Assembly: GCF_001039355.2 (NCBI RefSeq)
Contig: NW_019775969.1
Span: forward strand, 226,500-286,499
Length of the DNA: 60,000 nt
Direction: 5' to 3'
Source: Lingula anatina
Lineage: Eukaryota > Brachiopoda > Lingulata > Lingulida > Lingulidae
Made by a program: the position numbers and the translations under genes. The notes under the pieces were generated by a model. That model was not told the origin of the DNA, ran no database searches, and saw only the letters and a list, made by a program, of their open reading frames with translations. Positions 38,108 to 50,500 of the stretch are shown here, piece by piece. Each line of letters starts with the position of its first letter. The stretch's first letter is position 1.

Positions 38108-41050
38108 GCTAAATTTATGAATATTTTGCAGATATATGAATGAAAACACTTACTTCTTTAAGTGCTGCAAATAGATATTTTAACTGAGAGGTATTTTTTC
38201 CAAACTCGCCTTTCTGAATTCAACAATTTCAGGGTGCTGCTTTGGTCCATGTGTACCAAAGTGACGGCTCGGTGCTGATATCACATTGCGGCGCAGAGGT
38301 GGGCCAGGGTCTGCACACGAAAATGATACAGGTATTTGTCCCTTTTATGTGCCTTCAACACAAATAAAAATACATGTATAACCATGTCTAGACTACCCAG
38401 AGATTCCCATGACCATCTTGTCAACTAGAAACTTCCGTCTTCTTCAGGGTGGTCTTCTTCAGCCAGGTCAAGCTGCTCTAAAACCTAGAGTGGTCTAAAC
38501 TCTCAACCCTAAAATCATTTTTTTATTGTGACCAACGTCTCATTTGATTTAATCGTGTGTAGAAGCAAACTAGATATCAAAGAAAGAACGGTTCACCTAA
38601 GTACATGTATTTTAACATATTAAATCGTTTCTCACCTTTCTGCGTAAAATAGGGAAACTTCTTGCTCAATATTAGAATATACCCGTTATACATGTAGCAA
38701 CACGCTTACTGAGGATATTTTCAAAGTGAGTACTTGCGCTTGCCCTGTTATATAGGTGGCAAGTCGGGCCTTGAACATTCCTACACATAAAATCCACATC
38801 AGTGAAACCAATACAAGCATGGTACCCAACGGCAGCACCACAGGGGGCAGCATGAGTTCTGACCTTCAAGGAATGGCGGTAATTGTAAGTGAAACAATAA
38901 TACACTTTACAATGACACAATTCGTTTCGAGTGTATTAAGATGGCACAGCATTTAGATTCCGTTAGTAACATCAAAATGGTACAAAATTTCAAGTTCATA
39001 TTGTAATACTGCTTATCGCTGAGAATGTGTGATAAACTATAATATGGAATACGTGAAACTATTTGAGGTAGAATATGTGATTGTAATGTTTTTACCGCAT
39101 GTTTTCTATTTGTTTGTTAAAATGAAACACACGTAAAAGATGTAGCCTTAAAACGTGACAAAAGCCAAGATTGTAACAGTGCAAAATTATTGTTTTATGA
39201 TTCAGAATGCATGTGCGACTATCAGAGAAAGACTTGAACCATATGTCAAGGCCAACCCGGAAGGTACATGGGCCGAATGGGTAAGATAACTTTTTTCATG
39301 CACACACACGCTACATGTACATGTATAAAGGCACACACACATGCGCAGTGAACAGCAATGGATCAGAATTAGTGCTCATTATTTGCATATAATCAATGCA
39401 GTACAATAATACATTATTAATACAAGAGGTGCTTGAATGTGATACACTTAATGTTGAGCAGATTCTCTCTAGAAAGCGTTGTGAACACTCTTTATATTAC
39501 AGGTGGCAGCTGCTTACTTTGGTAGAGTTAGTCTGTCTGTCACGGGATTTTACAAGTGAGTGTTTGTAAGAATTGGCGTTTTAAATTAACTCGATGTAAT
39601 TGCAAATCAGGCACAATTAATGTATATATTGGAATCTTTGCACATTCTTCTTTTTTCTTTACCAAAACACAAATGTAATTTAATTATTAATGGTCCATTT
39701 GAACTGTAGTAAATACTAAGGTGTTTTCAGTTATTGGCCAAGTACACCGTTAAGACAATCGGAGAACAATTCATAATGTTTACAAGAGCGATGTTTAGTA
39801 TTAGACATTTCCATATACAGTTATAATTGTAACATTTAAACGTATTATTGCATTAGGGTAGGACTTTTAAATGGACGGACTTACATTACTGTCATAGGTG
39901 TAACAGGAATAAAAGTCCCCTAGTAATTCATGTACAAGTCCTATCTACTATAATTAGGAGCCAGGGACTAAGTGCCAGTAGGACGACTTTTCCCAAGTAA
40001 TGGTAGTCCTACGGTTCATGTGGGACTTGGATTTCTGTTACACCGGACTTTATAGTTATTCATAACAAACGCAATTGTGATCAACAATGTTAGGTGGGGG
40101 ATCAATTATATCTTTATATCTGCCAAGGGTCCCTGGTGTAGAATATGACTGGGAAAAGAACGTGGGCACTCCCTTTAGTTACTTCACGTATGGAGCCGCT
40201 TGCACAGAGGTGGAGGTAGATTGCCTCACTGGAGATCACGTGGTAAGATATACAATAGGACTGTTTAAAATGATTTATTAGTATCTGCTCTCTTTGCTTG
40301 TACTGATGTATGAAAGACAAGTGCATCGAACAACTGATTTGTTAGCAATCTAATTGTTTTAAAAAAACGTGTCACAAAGGCAGCTGTATTGATTAAAAAT
40401 TCATTTTTCCTACAAGATTCTGCGAACGGATATCGTCATGGACCTTGGAAAAAGTTTGAATCCCGCACTTGATATTGGACAGATTGAAGGCGCCTTTATG
40501 CAGGTAAAAGCCTATTCACACTATATCCCTGGATAGTCAACGTGCATTCTAGAAATTCAGAGCGCGGCAGCGAGAAACAATATATTTTTTTCCTTTATTT
40601 ATACTACATTTGTCATTACTTCTTTTTGATATTCTGATTACGCCCTGCAGTGGAACCATATCGTTTGTATATTTTTCTTCAATTTTATGCATTTCATTTC
40701 ATTTGCAGGGGCGTGGTCTCTACACCTTAGAACAGCTGAAGTACTCACCCGATGGTCGCCTGTTGAGTTGTGGACCAGGTGCATATAAAATACCGGCATA
40801 TAGTGACATTCCGCGAGAATTCAATGTTTCGTTACTGAAAGGGTCTTCCAACAGTCATCCCAGAGCAGTGTATTCTTCTAAGGTAATTTGTGCTTTGTTT
40901 TATCTTTGAAGAAAATGATTTGGACGAAAAAATGTAACGATAACGGGGGTGGGCAATTCTTTACAGGTACTGATATAGTGATGAATCAAAGTGCTAGGTT
41001 AGCTCAACCGTATGGAAGAGTGAGGCAAAATGCTTTGTCGCACCTCAATT

Positions 41051-41125
<75 letters not shown>

Positions 41126-41683
41126 ATTTTATTTATTAATTTATTTATATTTTGATACGTCAGATGTCAGTTTAATTACACTTGAATTCGGCAATGTTTA
41201 TTTTTAGGGAATCGGCGAACCACCCCTAGTTTTGGCGTTGTCCGTATTCTTTGCTATCAAAAATGCCATTGCCTCGGCCAGGGCCGACGCTGGCCTTGCT
41301 GGGAGATTCAAACTGACCAGTCCAGCTACGTCCGAGAAGATAAGAATGGCTTGCGAAGACCAGTTTACTCAAAAGGTATGTGTGCATTCGTGTGCGCGTT
41401 CATCTGGACTAGATTACACATATGATATGTGTGCTTGTATTTGCGCTTTTGGTTTATATTTATCATCATTCTTGCATAAAATAAAGGTGCAAATTAGCAT
41501 AAAAAGCAACCCATTTTCTTTGTACATGGAAACTAATGGGAATGCTAAATTTAACTCGAGACCAACGTTACAAACTTAAAACTGTTCATATTATAATAGA
41601 ACTAATTCACAATACCTGATTTTTAATTTCAGTTCCCCTCAGCAGAGCCAGGGACATACAAGCCATGGTTTGTGGAGGTGTAA
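26590..41683 (+). CDS. XDH: Xanthine dehydrogenase/oxidase-family molybdo-flavoenzyme (XDH-like), complete
   Basis: Thirty-three exons from ATG at 26590 (an in-frame ATG at 26581 would add three residues) to TAA at 41681-41683. Spliced coding length is 4,002 nt, 1,333 residues. Exons of the three domains are listed in the next three entries. XDH oxidises hypoxanthine and xanthine to urate in the cytosol or peroxisome, passing electrons from the Mo centre through two 2Fe-2S clusters to FAD and NAD+. Domain order, cluster cysteines, GGGFGGK and GEPPL are all present, so membership of the family is firm. Numbering stays in step with bovine XDH to about residue 1010. Several pocket residues differ (D802, V914, M1009, F1010), so the substrate may not be xanthine. 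All introns are GT-AG except one probable GC-AG (31110-31371). No frameshift or internal stop is seen, so the gene looks functional. Confidence 0.95.
27207..27374. repeat. Short inverted-repeat element (MITE-like), TGTAACAG family, copy 1
   Basis: Ends read accggtgg and, reverse-complemented, accggtgt. Just inside, catgtaacagaaagtccgcc pairs with a right-hand block that reads catgacagaaagtccgcc when reverse-complemented. Total 168 bp, noncoding. The core motif recurs at the ends of the element at 39,897. Confidence 0.55.
27470..27724 (+). repeat. Dispersed repeat family, copy 1
   Basis: Shares an ordered set of blocks with 55,981-56,253: taaagatgca, gaccgaatgccaccat, aggtcaaatttacgaccg, ttgaagaaggtg and gagattaatt. 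The same order and similar spacing in both copies indicate a common ancestral repeat of about 270 bp. No coding capacity. Confidence 0.6.
28523..28592 (+). repeat. TG/CG-rich simple repeat
   Basis: Alternating purine-pyrimidine run (tgtg, gcgcgcgc, gtatgt) in the short intron between XDH-like exons 2 and 3. Such runs can adopt Z-DNA. Confidence 0.85.
31372..33486 (+). other. XDH: XDH-like exons 7-13: FAD domain
   Basis: Exons 31372-31513, 31758-31925, 32120-32196, 32334-32427, 32611-32723, 33010-33188, 33321-33486 (residues 215-527). The domain reads through [59 protein letters not shown] and [17 protein letters not shown]. These align end to end with vertebrate XDH, but the FAD loop NTEIG reads YTGLA, the first Gly of GGN is Ala, and the RREDDIA segment near the flavin reads RRTLDIA. 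Confidence 0.92.
33663..33676. other. Adjacent NotI and EcoRI recognition sites (possible linker)
   Basis: GCGGCCGC followed directly by GAATTC, eight bases before the acceptor of XDH-like exon 14. This 14-mer is familiar from cloning linkers and is CpG-rich in an AT-rich intron. The gene model continues correctly on both sides, so it may be chance. Confidence 0.4.
34721..34747 (+). other. Candidate 27-nt in-frame cassette microexon in the XDH-like gene
   Basis: Between exons 15 and 16, a 27-nt segment has a clean acceptor (attttcacag) and donor (CAG|GTAGGA). Both flanking exons meet in phase 0, and 27 nt would insert nine residues, YINLAGKVQ, without a stop. Skipping it gives FASEKVACYGQ, the normal family spacing. 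Optional inclusion is inferred. Confidence 0.3.
38058..38107 (+). repeat. Compound (CA)n(GA)n microsatellite
   Basis: CA run joined to a GA run about 30 bases after the donor of XDH-like exon 24. Confidence 0.95.
39897..40044. repeat. Short inverted-repeat element (MITE-like), TGTAACAG family, copy 2
   Basis: The left end ggtgtaacaggaataaaag pairs with the right end, which reads ggtgtaacagaaatccaag when reverse-complemented (about 23 bp with a few mismatches). Inner sequence has several repeats of aagtcc in both directions. It lies in the intron before XDH-like exon 29. No clear target duplication. Confidence 0.5.
41054..41121 (+). repeat. (AT)n microsatellite
   Basis: About 34 AT units in the intron between XDH-like exons 31 and 32; self-complementary, so able to form a cruciform. 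Confidence 0.95.
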
Positions 41684-41923
41684 TACACAGCCAATGGTAT
41701 TTAAATGGACGACGGGGTTTTTCATCCCCCCCCCCCCGACACTACAAATGCATCAAGTGGTCTATTCTAGGCATATTGACTTTTTAAAATAGCACTGAAT
41801 GATATACACTTTATTCTGCACATTTGTGTAAAAGTAGAGGACCGTGTGATCCCGATGTGCGTCTATAATGTCTGCTTTCTCCCCCTGGGCCACTAGAGTG
41901 AGGAACGTAGAATTTTGAGGATA

Positions 41924-41929
41924 AATAAA
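41924..41929 (+). promoter_or_regulatory. Likely polyadenylation signal of the XDH-like gene
   Basis: AATAAA about 240 bases after the stop codon at 41683. A second AATAAA lies at 42,175-42,180. Either could serve. Confidence 0.45.
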
Positions 41930-42854
41930 CTTGCTATAGGGGAGTTTTAGGGAGACTGGGGCTGGGGTCTGTGGATGGCATGAATGGGGTATTCCTCATA
42001 TTGGCATTATTTTGTTTATCATAAGTAGTCACAAACTACACTATTTCTGAAGGTGGATGGTTCTATTTTTCCTCATAAGTAATTATTTCAACAATACTTT
42101 TTTACAAATAGCTTTACATGAAAGAAGGATTACCTATGTTAATGTTGTTATGATGTTTATTGTCAATAAACAAGAGCCAGACAGCGGCACAGATATCCAT
42201 GAGAACGGGGTCCTGGCGATGCTAATTTTAATTTATATTAAGTCAATTCCAGCTAAATCTAACATGCAGCAAAAATTGCCTATTTGCTTTATATTAAGGA
42301 GCATTAGTAATAGGGTCATAGAATCCCTGGGGGTGGGGATGTACCTATGGATGGATTTGGTGAAGTGCGGACTATGCGATGACTGTCCATCGGGAACATC
42401 TAGTTGCTGTAATTATTATTATTATTACTAATATTCTTGCTGCCGTTACTGTTGCTGTTATAAAAATAATTTTGTTATAATAATAATTTTTGAATGACAG
42501 GAATTCGTTGTGAATGAATGTGCAACTTAAGAATAAATAGCAAAAACGCCAGAAAAAATAATTTAAAGAATGTTTCTCGCTGCCTGAAAGTAAGCATTGA
42601 AACAATATAATCTTAGGATCTATATAATCTTAAAGTATCTTTGTAAATGCCCAATGGCAACTTTCTTCTCATGACTGTGAAAGCAACTGAGTTATATCCA
42701 GGAAAACGTTTCTAAAGGTGGCACAAGGAGAGCTGTACCTTTATACAGCATATACCTTAAATTTCCTGGAAATTTCAACTCTTTCTGAGTCATATTTCTT
42801 CAATTACCAAGGCATGAAATGTAGCCTACCATATGCAAATCGTGCATAGAATTA

Positions 42855-43019
42855 CAGGCCTGTAGCCAGCAATTTCAAAAGGGGGGTTCTTTTCTGAAAA
42901 AGTGGACCCTTTACCATGAAACCTTCATGTACCTAGATAAAATTTTACCAAGAAAGGACCTTTTCCCAGCAAAAGGTGGGTTCTTTCGAACCCCCCGAAC
43001 CCCCCTGGCTACGGCCCTG
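42855..43019. mobile_element. Short nonautonomous DNA transposon with 15-bp terminal inverted repeats
   Basis: The left end reads CAGGCCTGTAGCCAG. The right end reads CAGGGCCGTAGCCAG when reverse-complemented. GAATTA flanks both sides (42,849-42,854 and 43,020-43,025), a likely target duplication. The inner parts also pair (ggggggttctttt). 165 bp, noncoding. Ends starting CAG suggest hAT-like, although hAT usually makes an 8-bp duplication. Confidence 0.75.
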
Positions 43020-44597
43020 GAATTAACAACTGATATCTAAGTTTCTACTTTTTGAGCCACTTTTAAAGGCTAACTGAGATAGAGATTGATCACTTTCACT
43101 CAGGACGTGATAACTATTTAGCTCTCGATATTTATAGATATTTATAGACAGTAGTTTCTTAAAGGGAACGCTGTGGTGATAATGTGAAAACTGCTGAAAT
43201 TTCCAGAATATTTCCTAAATGCCGTATACTGCACTGTATGCTGACTACCGACAATACGTTAGTATACCTGTATTCAATAAGTCTGTCTATCGCATCATCA
43301 CACGCCAAAATCGGTATGAGGTAAACGTTACCTGGAGCCCCCTTTCTAAGCTACTTAACGTTCAAACACATCAACATCGATTTTTTTCTCAAATTTTCAT
43401 TCCAACTTTGAACGTTGAGTGGTATTGAAAATGGCCTCATTGGATCACAGCAGATCGTATCATAAACCGTGCCTTGGGCTAATAGAGCTGACGCGTTACT
43501 CGCGATCTATTATTAACAAAGGGCATTATGTAAGAATTCGATTGCTCTTTTAGATACTGTCTTGATACTAAATGTTGTCGAAAAACCCACGAATCTATTG
43601 AAATAGTTTCGAATTGCAGGCGCAGTCGGTATTTTGAGGTAAAATCCATTTTTGTATGATTTTTTGCATCGGTACACATTGTTTTTGATTATGTTAAAGA
43701 TATTTGTACATAGAAAATTATGATGAATGGATTAAAACTAGCCTACTCATTTCAACTTGTGATTCCAACGAAATTAATTTTTCCCAAAGACGAATTTCCT
43801 AGACATAGCGTAAGAAGCAGCTACAAAATTCCACCTACGTTTTTCCATCGCACTATCCAAATTGCTAAATTAATTTCTAGTAAAGCTTTTATAAAAGTGC
43901 CTCACGGTCATTTCATATATTAGGGTAAAAAGAAATGTTTGTTTTACATTATGATGATTGTTAACAGTGCTTGTAAAATCATTCTTGGGGATGATATAGC
44001 ACTTTCAGTAGAACGAAATCGTGTACTTCCAATTCAACGTGAAGACAAAAAATAATTCAAACAAATGTTCTTAGCTGAAGGGCTCAATCCAGCGACTTCA
44101 CAATAGATTCCCAAACAACCGGCCTCATTTTCCAAGGGGAAATCAACCGTATTACCTGATATTCAATTCAACTCATTTTCGTGTACTACTATCATGACAC
44201 CACAAGGTTACGTATCGAGACACTTATTACTATAAGGGTACAAGCTTACATTAACTTGCTACATTGTAGTTCTAAGTAAGGACATGTAACTGACACGTGT
44301 CTGTCTGTCATAAGAACACTTTCTCACAATAACACAAATATGAGAGTCCTAAGAATGTTATCTGATCCTAAACATAGCTTGTTGTCATTAATATTTGGTG
44401 CCAATTATCGAATGCAACCTCTCCAAATTATGTTCATACAAAATATCGATCATGTAATAATGACAATACAGGAAGAGTCAAGGGAAACCGTGAAGACACA
44501 AACAACCTGCCTACTGTGGATCATATCCTGTTTGATCGTCTGGATAGAAGCTCCTTTATTCTTTCCAATGGAAATTTGAAAAAGAACCGATCCAGAG

Positions 44598-47500
44598 ATG
44601 TGTCTTCTCCTTGTTCGGCTGCTTATTCAGTGGTGTCTATTCTGGGGACTCACGTGCGGTAAGAATATAATATTTTTACTTTTTTTGGATATAAAACCGT
44701 CATTTTAACACATCATCAAAAAGGCAAATTTGAAGTCTGCAGTACTCTATCTTTAACTTTGCAGTGCACAAGTACTTTAAAAGCGTATTATAAAAAACAA
44801 GAATGCGAAAGAAATTTAAAGATTGTTACGCATTCCTTTCGAAACTGGTTGGATGATAGAATATCTAAAATAATACTCAATTAATAATCTAACCAAAGAA
44901 ACGAGATTTCCCTAAACAATAATATAGACAAAAAGAAAAAAAAGGAATTTTGGTCAGGTCTTTAAATAGAAAACATCGCCACCTATTCCCAACTGTTGCG
45001 TATTTCTGAAGGACGAATTAATTAAAATGTATTGTTTCATTTTAGTAATTAAATTAAAATAATTTTTAAAAAATCGTCACTTTTTTGTTTTAAATATAAT
45101 ATTTACAGCCACAACGTCACAGGACACAGCCTCCATATGCACATGCACCATGTTGATTCACAGCGCACAATCCCATGCAACAACTCAGAGCATTTTTGAC
45201 TCAATTTGGGAAAGTACAACATCACACTACACTGGGACTGTAACGACGTTTTATACACAATTCGCAACATCGCAACCGAGAGGAATTACCAGTGCTACTA
45301 CAGCCGTCAGTCCTGTTGAAACAACCATCATTAAAATGAGCACATCTCCCACAGTGGTAAATGCTATGACGGACCCAGTAACAGAAATCGACGGAGAAAC
45401 AAACAGTGAAATCACAGCAGAGGTCCCTTCTGGTACGTCCAGTGGAGATAAAACTACTGGTTTGTTTGCAGCTGAAACCATGAGTGCTAGTATTGATGCA
45501 GAAACTACTGCTACAACCAATGCAGCCGGAACCACAAGTGCTACCTCTGAAGCTGCAACCAGAGGAACATCTATTGCACTGGACACCACTAGTACCAGTA
45601 CAAGTACTAGTTTTGATGCAGAAACGGCTGGAACAAGAAATGCCGCTGAAACCACTGGTTCTACCACTGGAGCTACGACTGCTGGTGCATCCGTTGCATT
45701 GGACATTTCTAGTATTGGTCCTGAAACAAATGGTACTACCAATGCTTCCGAAACAACTAGCACTACCACTAGAACTACCACTATGGGGACATCCGTTGCA
45801 GCAGACACCACTACTACTAGTATTGCTGCAGAAACTACTGGTACAGCCAGTGCAGCCTCAAGTACAACCACAAGAGCTGAAACTTCTGGTACACCCCTTA
45901 CAGTAGACACCAGTAGTACCAGTATTGCTACAGAAACTACTGGAACAACCACTGCAGCTGAAACCACAAGTCCTACCACAAGAGCTGAAACTACTGGAAC
46001 ATCGCATGAATTAGACACCACTAGTACGAGTTCTGATGCAGAAACCACTGGTTATGCTATTGCATCTGAAACAACAAGTTCTTCCAGAAGAACTGAAACT
46101 ACTAGTACATCCCATGCAGTTGACACCGATAGTACTATTATGGATGCAGAAACAACTGGAACAACCACTGCGGCTGAAACCACAAGTCCTACCAGTGGAG
46201 CTGCAACTCCTGGTACATCCCATGCAAGATACACGGCTAGTACAAGTACTGATGCAGAAACAACAAAAACAATCACAGCAGCTGAAACCACAAGTACTAC
46301 CACAAGAGCTGAAACCACTGGTACGTCCATTGCAGTAGACATCCCAAGTACTACTATTGATGCAGAAATAATTGGAACAACCACTGCAGCTGAAACCACA
46401 AGTCCCACAAGTGGGGCTGCAACTTCTGGTACATCCCATGCAGTAGACACAACTAGTATGAGTACTGATTCAGAAACAACGAGTACAACCGCTGCAGTTG
46501 AAACCACAAGTACTACCAAAAAAGCTGCAACATCTGGTACATCCTTAGCAGTGGACTCCAGTAGAACTACTGTTGATGCAGAAACAACTGGAACAACCAA
46601 TGCAGCTGAAACCACAAGTGCTAACAATGGAGTTGCAACTTCTGGTACATCCAATACAGTAGACACCACCAGTGCAATTAATGACGCAAAAACAACTGGA
46701 ACAACAACTGCAGCTGAAACCACAAGTACTACCACTAGAGCTGCAACTTCTGGTACATCCTTAGCAGTAGACACCACTGGTACGAGTACTGATGCAGAAA
46801 CAACTGGTACAACAACTGCAGCTGAAACCACAATTCCCACCAGTGGAGCTGCAACTTCTGGTACATCCCATGCAGTAGACACCACTAAAGCGAGTACTGA
46901 TGCAGAAACAACTGGTACAACAAATGCAGCTGACACCACAAGTCCTACCAGTGGAGCTACAAATTCTGGTACATCTCATGCAGTAGACACCACTAGTGCT
47001 ACTATTGATGCAGAAACAACTGGTACAACAACTGCAGCTGAAACCACAAGTCCCACCAGTGGAGCTGCAACTTCTGGTACATCCCATGCAGTAAACACCA
47101 CTAAAGCGAGTACTGATGCANNNNNNNNNNNNNNNNNNNNNNNNNNNNNNNNNNNNNNNNNNNNNNNNNNNNNNNNNNNNNNNNNNNNNNNNNNNNNNNN
47201 NNNNNNNNNNNNNNNNNNNNNNNNNNNNNNNNNNNNNNNNNNNNNNNNNNNNNNNNNNNNNNNNNNNNNNNNNNNNNNNNNNNNNNNNNNNNNNNNNNNN
47301 NNNNNNNNNNNNNNNNNNNNNNNNNNNNNNNNNNNNNNNNNNNNNNNNNNNNNNNNNNNNNNNNNNNNNNNNNNNNNNNNNNNNNNNNNNNNNNNNNNNN
47401 NNNNNNNNNNNNNNNNNNNNNNNNNNNNNNNNNNNNNNNNNNNNNNNNNNNNNNNNNNNNNNNNNNNNNNNNNNNNNNNNNNNNNNNNNNNNNNNNNNNN

Positions 47501-50500
47501 NNNNNNNNNNNNNNNNNNNNNNNNNNNNNNNNNNNNNNNNNNNNNNNNNNNNNNNNNNNNNNNNNNNNNTGATGCAGAAACAACTGGTACAACAACTGCA
47601 GCTGAAACCACAAGTCCCACCAGTGGAGCTGCAACTTCTGGTACATCCCATGCAGTAGACACCACTAGTACGGGTACTGATGTAGAAACAACTGGTACAA
47701 CAACTGCAGCTGAAACCACAAGGTTTACAAAAAGAGGTGAAACTACTGGCACATCCATTGCAGTAGATACCTCTAGTACAATTATGGATACAGAAACAAC
47801 TGGTGCAACATCTGCAGCTGAAACCACAAGTCCTACCAGTGGACCCCGAACTTCTGGTACATCCCATGAAATAGACACCACTAAAGAGAGTACTGATGCA
47901 GAAACAACGGGTACAACAACTGCAGCTGAAACCACAAGGACTACAAAAAGAGGTGAAACTACTGGTACATCCCATGCAGTAGGCACCACTAGTACGGGTA
48001 CTGATGCAGAAACAACTGTTACAACAACTGCAGCTGAAACCACAAGGACTACAAAAAGAGGTGAAAGTACTGGCACATCCATTGCAGTAGATACCGCAAG
48101 TACAATTATGGATGCAGAAACAACTGGTACTACAACTGCAGCTGAAACCACAAGTCCCACCAGTGGAGCTACAATTTCTGGTACATCCCAGGCAGTAGAC
48201 ACCATTAGTGCGAGTACTGATACAGAAAAAACTGGTACAACAACTGCAGCTGAAACCACAGGTCCCACCAGTGGGGCTGCAACTTCTGGTACATCCCATG
48301 CAGTAGACATTACTAGTGCGAGTACTGATGCAGAAACAACTGGTACAACAACTGCAGCTGAAACCGCAAGTCCTACCAGTGGATCTGCAACTTCTGGTAC
48401 ATCCCATGAAGTAGACACCACTAGTGCGAGTACTGATACAGAAACAACTGGTACTACAACTGCAGCTGAAACCACAAGACCTACCAATGGACCCGGAACT
48501 TCTGTTACATCCCATGCAGTAGACACCACTAGTACGAGTACTGATGCAGAAACAATGGGTACAACAACTGCAGCTGAAACCACAAGTCCTACCAGTGGAT
48601 CTGCAACAGACACCACTAGTACGAGTACTGATACAGAAACAACAGGTAGAACAACTGCAGGTGAAACCACAAGTCCTACCAGTGGATCTGCAACTTCTGG
48701 TACATCCCATGAAATAGACACCACTAAAGAGAGTACTGATGCAGAAACAACAGGTAGAACAACTGCAGGTGAAACCACAAGTACCACCAGTAGACCTGGA
48801 ACTTCTGGTACATCCCATGCAGTAGACACCACTAGTACGAGTACTGATGCAGAAACAACAGGTAGAACAACTGCAGGTGAAACCACAAGTCCCACCAGTG
48901 GAGCTGCAACTTCTGGTACATCCCATGAAGTAGACACCACTAAAGCGAGTACTGATGCAGAAACAACAGGTACAGCCCCTGCAGCTGAAACCACAAGTCC
49001 TACCACAAGAGCTGAAACTACGGGTACATCCCATGAATTGGACACCACTAGTACGACTTCTGATGCAGAAACCACTGGTTATGCTATTGCATCTGAAACA
49101 ACAAGTTCTTCCAGAAAAACTGAAACTACTGGTACATTCATTGCAGTAGACACCGCTAGTACTGTTATGGATGCAGAAACAACTGGAACAACCACTGCAG
49201 CTGAAACCACAAGTCCAACCAGTGGAACTGCAACTCCTGGTCCATCCCATGCAGAAGACACCACTAGTGCGAGTACTGATGCAGAAACAATGGGTACAGC
49301 CACTGCAGCTGAAACTACAAGACCTACCACAAGAGCTGAAACTACTGGTACATCCCATGAATTAGACACCACTACTGATGCAGAAACAACTAAAACAATC
49401 GCTGCAGCTGAAACCACAAGTACTACAAGTGGACCTGAAACTACTGGTACGTCCATTGCAGTAGACATCACTAGCACTACTATTGATGCAGAAACAACTG
49501 GAACAACCATTGTGGCTGAAACCACAAGTCCCACCAGTGGACCTGGAACTTCTGGTACATCCAATGCAAGAGACACCACTAGTACGAGTACTGATGCAGA
49601 AAGAACTAGAACAACCACTGGAGCTGAAATCACAAGTACTACCACAAGAGCTGAAACTACTGGTACGTCCATTGCAGTAGACATCACTAGTACTACTATT
49701 GATGCAAAGACAACTGGAACAACCATTGCGTCTGATACCACAAGTCCAACCATTAGAGCCAGAACTTCTGGTACATCCGTTGCAGTGGACACCACTAGTA
49801 CTAGTATTGACGCAGAAACTACTGGTACAACCACTACAGCCGAAACCACAAACCCTACCAATGGATTTGCAACTTCTGGTTCATCCAGCACAGTAGACAC
49901 CACTAGCACTACTATTGATGCAGAAACAACAAGTGTAACCACTAGAGCTGAAACATCTGGTACGTCTGTTACAGTACACGCCACATCTAGTATTGATGCA
50001 GAAACAACTGATACAGCCAATGCAGCTGAAACCACTAGTATTACCACTAGTATTAAAACTGGTACAACCGTTACAGTAGACACCACTATTTCTAGTATTG
50101 ACGCAGGAACAAGTGGTAAAACCACCACAGGTGAAACAACCAGCATTACCACCAGAGTTACTGCTACATCTCTTGCAGGAGATACCACTAGTACTAGTAT
50201 TGATGCTGAAGAAACCCGTGCAAGCAATGCAGCTGAAACCACTAGTACAACTCCTGGAGCAAAAACTACGGGTGCATCCGTTGCATTAGATATCACTGGT
50301 GGTAGTAATGATGCAGAGACTGGTACGATGACAACTGCTGACACCACTAGCACAGCCGCTGGAGCACAAACTACTGGTACATCTTTTGCAGTAGACACTT
50401 CTAGTACTAGTAAAGATGTAGAATCAAACGGTACAACTGTTGCAGGAACAACAGGAATAGCGTCTGATACAGAAACCACTGTCCGCGATTTGAAATTCAC

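Larger units (their letters stand above)
33685..41683 (+). other. XDH: XDH-like exons 14-33: molybdopterin domains
   Basis: Exons 33685-33892, 34361-34539, 34834-34956, 35340-35567, 35958-36021, 36293-36362, 36634-36721, 36903-36989, 37173-37364, 37668-37813, 37946-38030, 38233-38331, 38756-38884, 39206-39280, 39503-39555, 40128-40242, 40417-40503, 40709-40882, 41208-41375, 41633-41683 (residues 528-1333). Landmarks: [21 protein letters not shown] with Q767, GGGFGGKD with D802, MHRALF with R880, NMRAVGVPQ with V914, [33 protein letters not shown] and GIGEPPL, whose Glu is the catalytic base. Confidence 0.93.
41684..44597. other. 3' UTR and intergenic region between XDH-like and mucin genes
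   Basis: About 2.9 kb. It begins with the XDH-like 3' UTR, holds a TTA-rich simple repeat near 42,415 and the 165-bp element at 42,855. The rest shows no supported gene. The mucin promoter should lie just before 44,598; I see no clear TATA box there. Confidence 0.7.

Noticed and set aside
43354-43419. Small hairpin (cttaacgttcaaa with its near-complement)
   Set aside because: A 13-base stem with a 40-base loop is expected by chance in this much AT-rich DNA.
45480-50460. CRISPR-like array
   Set aside because: Direct repeats without unique spacers, open in one frame and coding; the organism is an animal.
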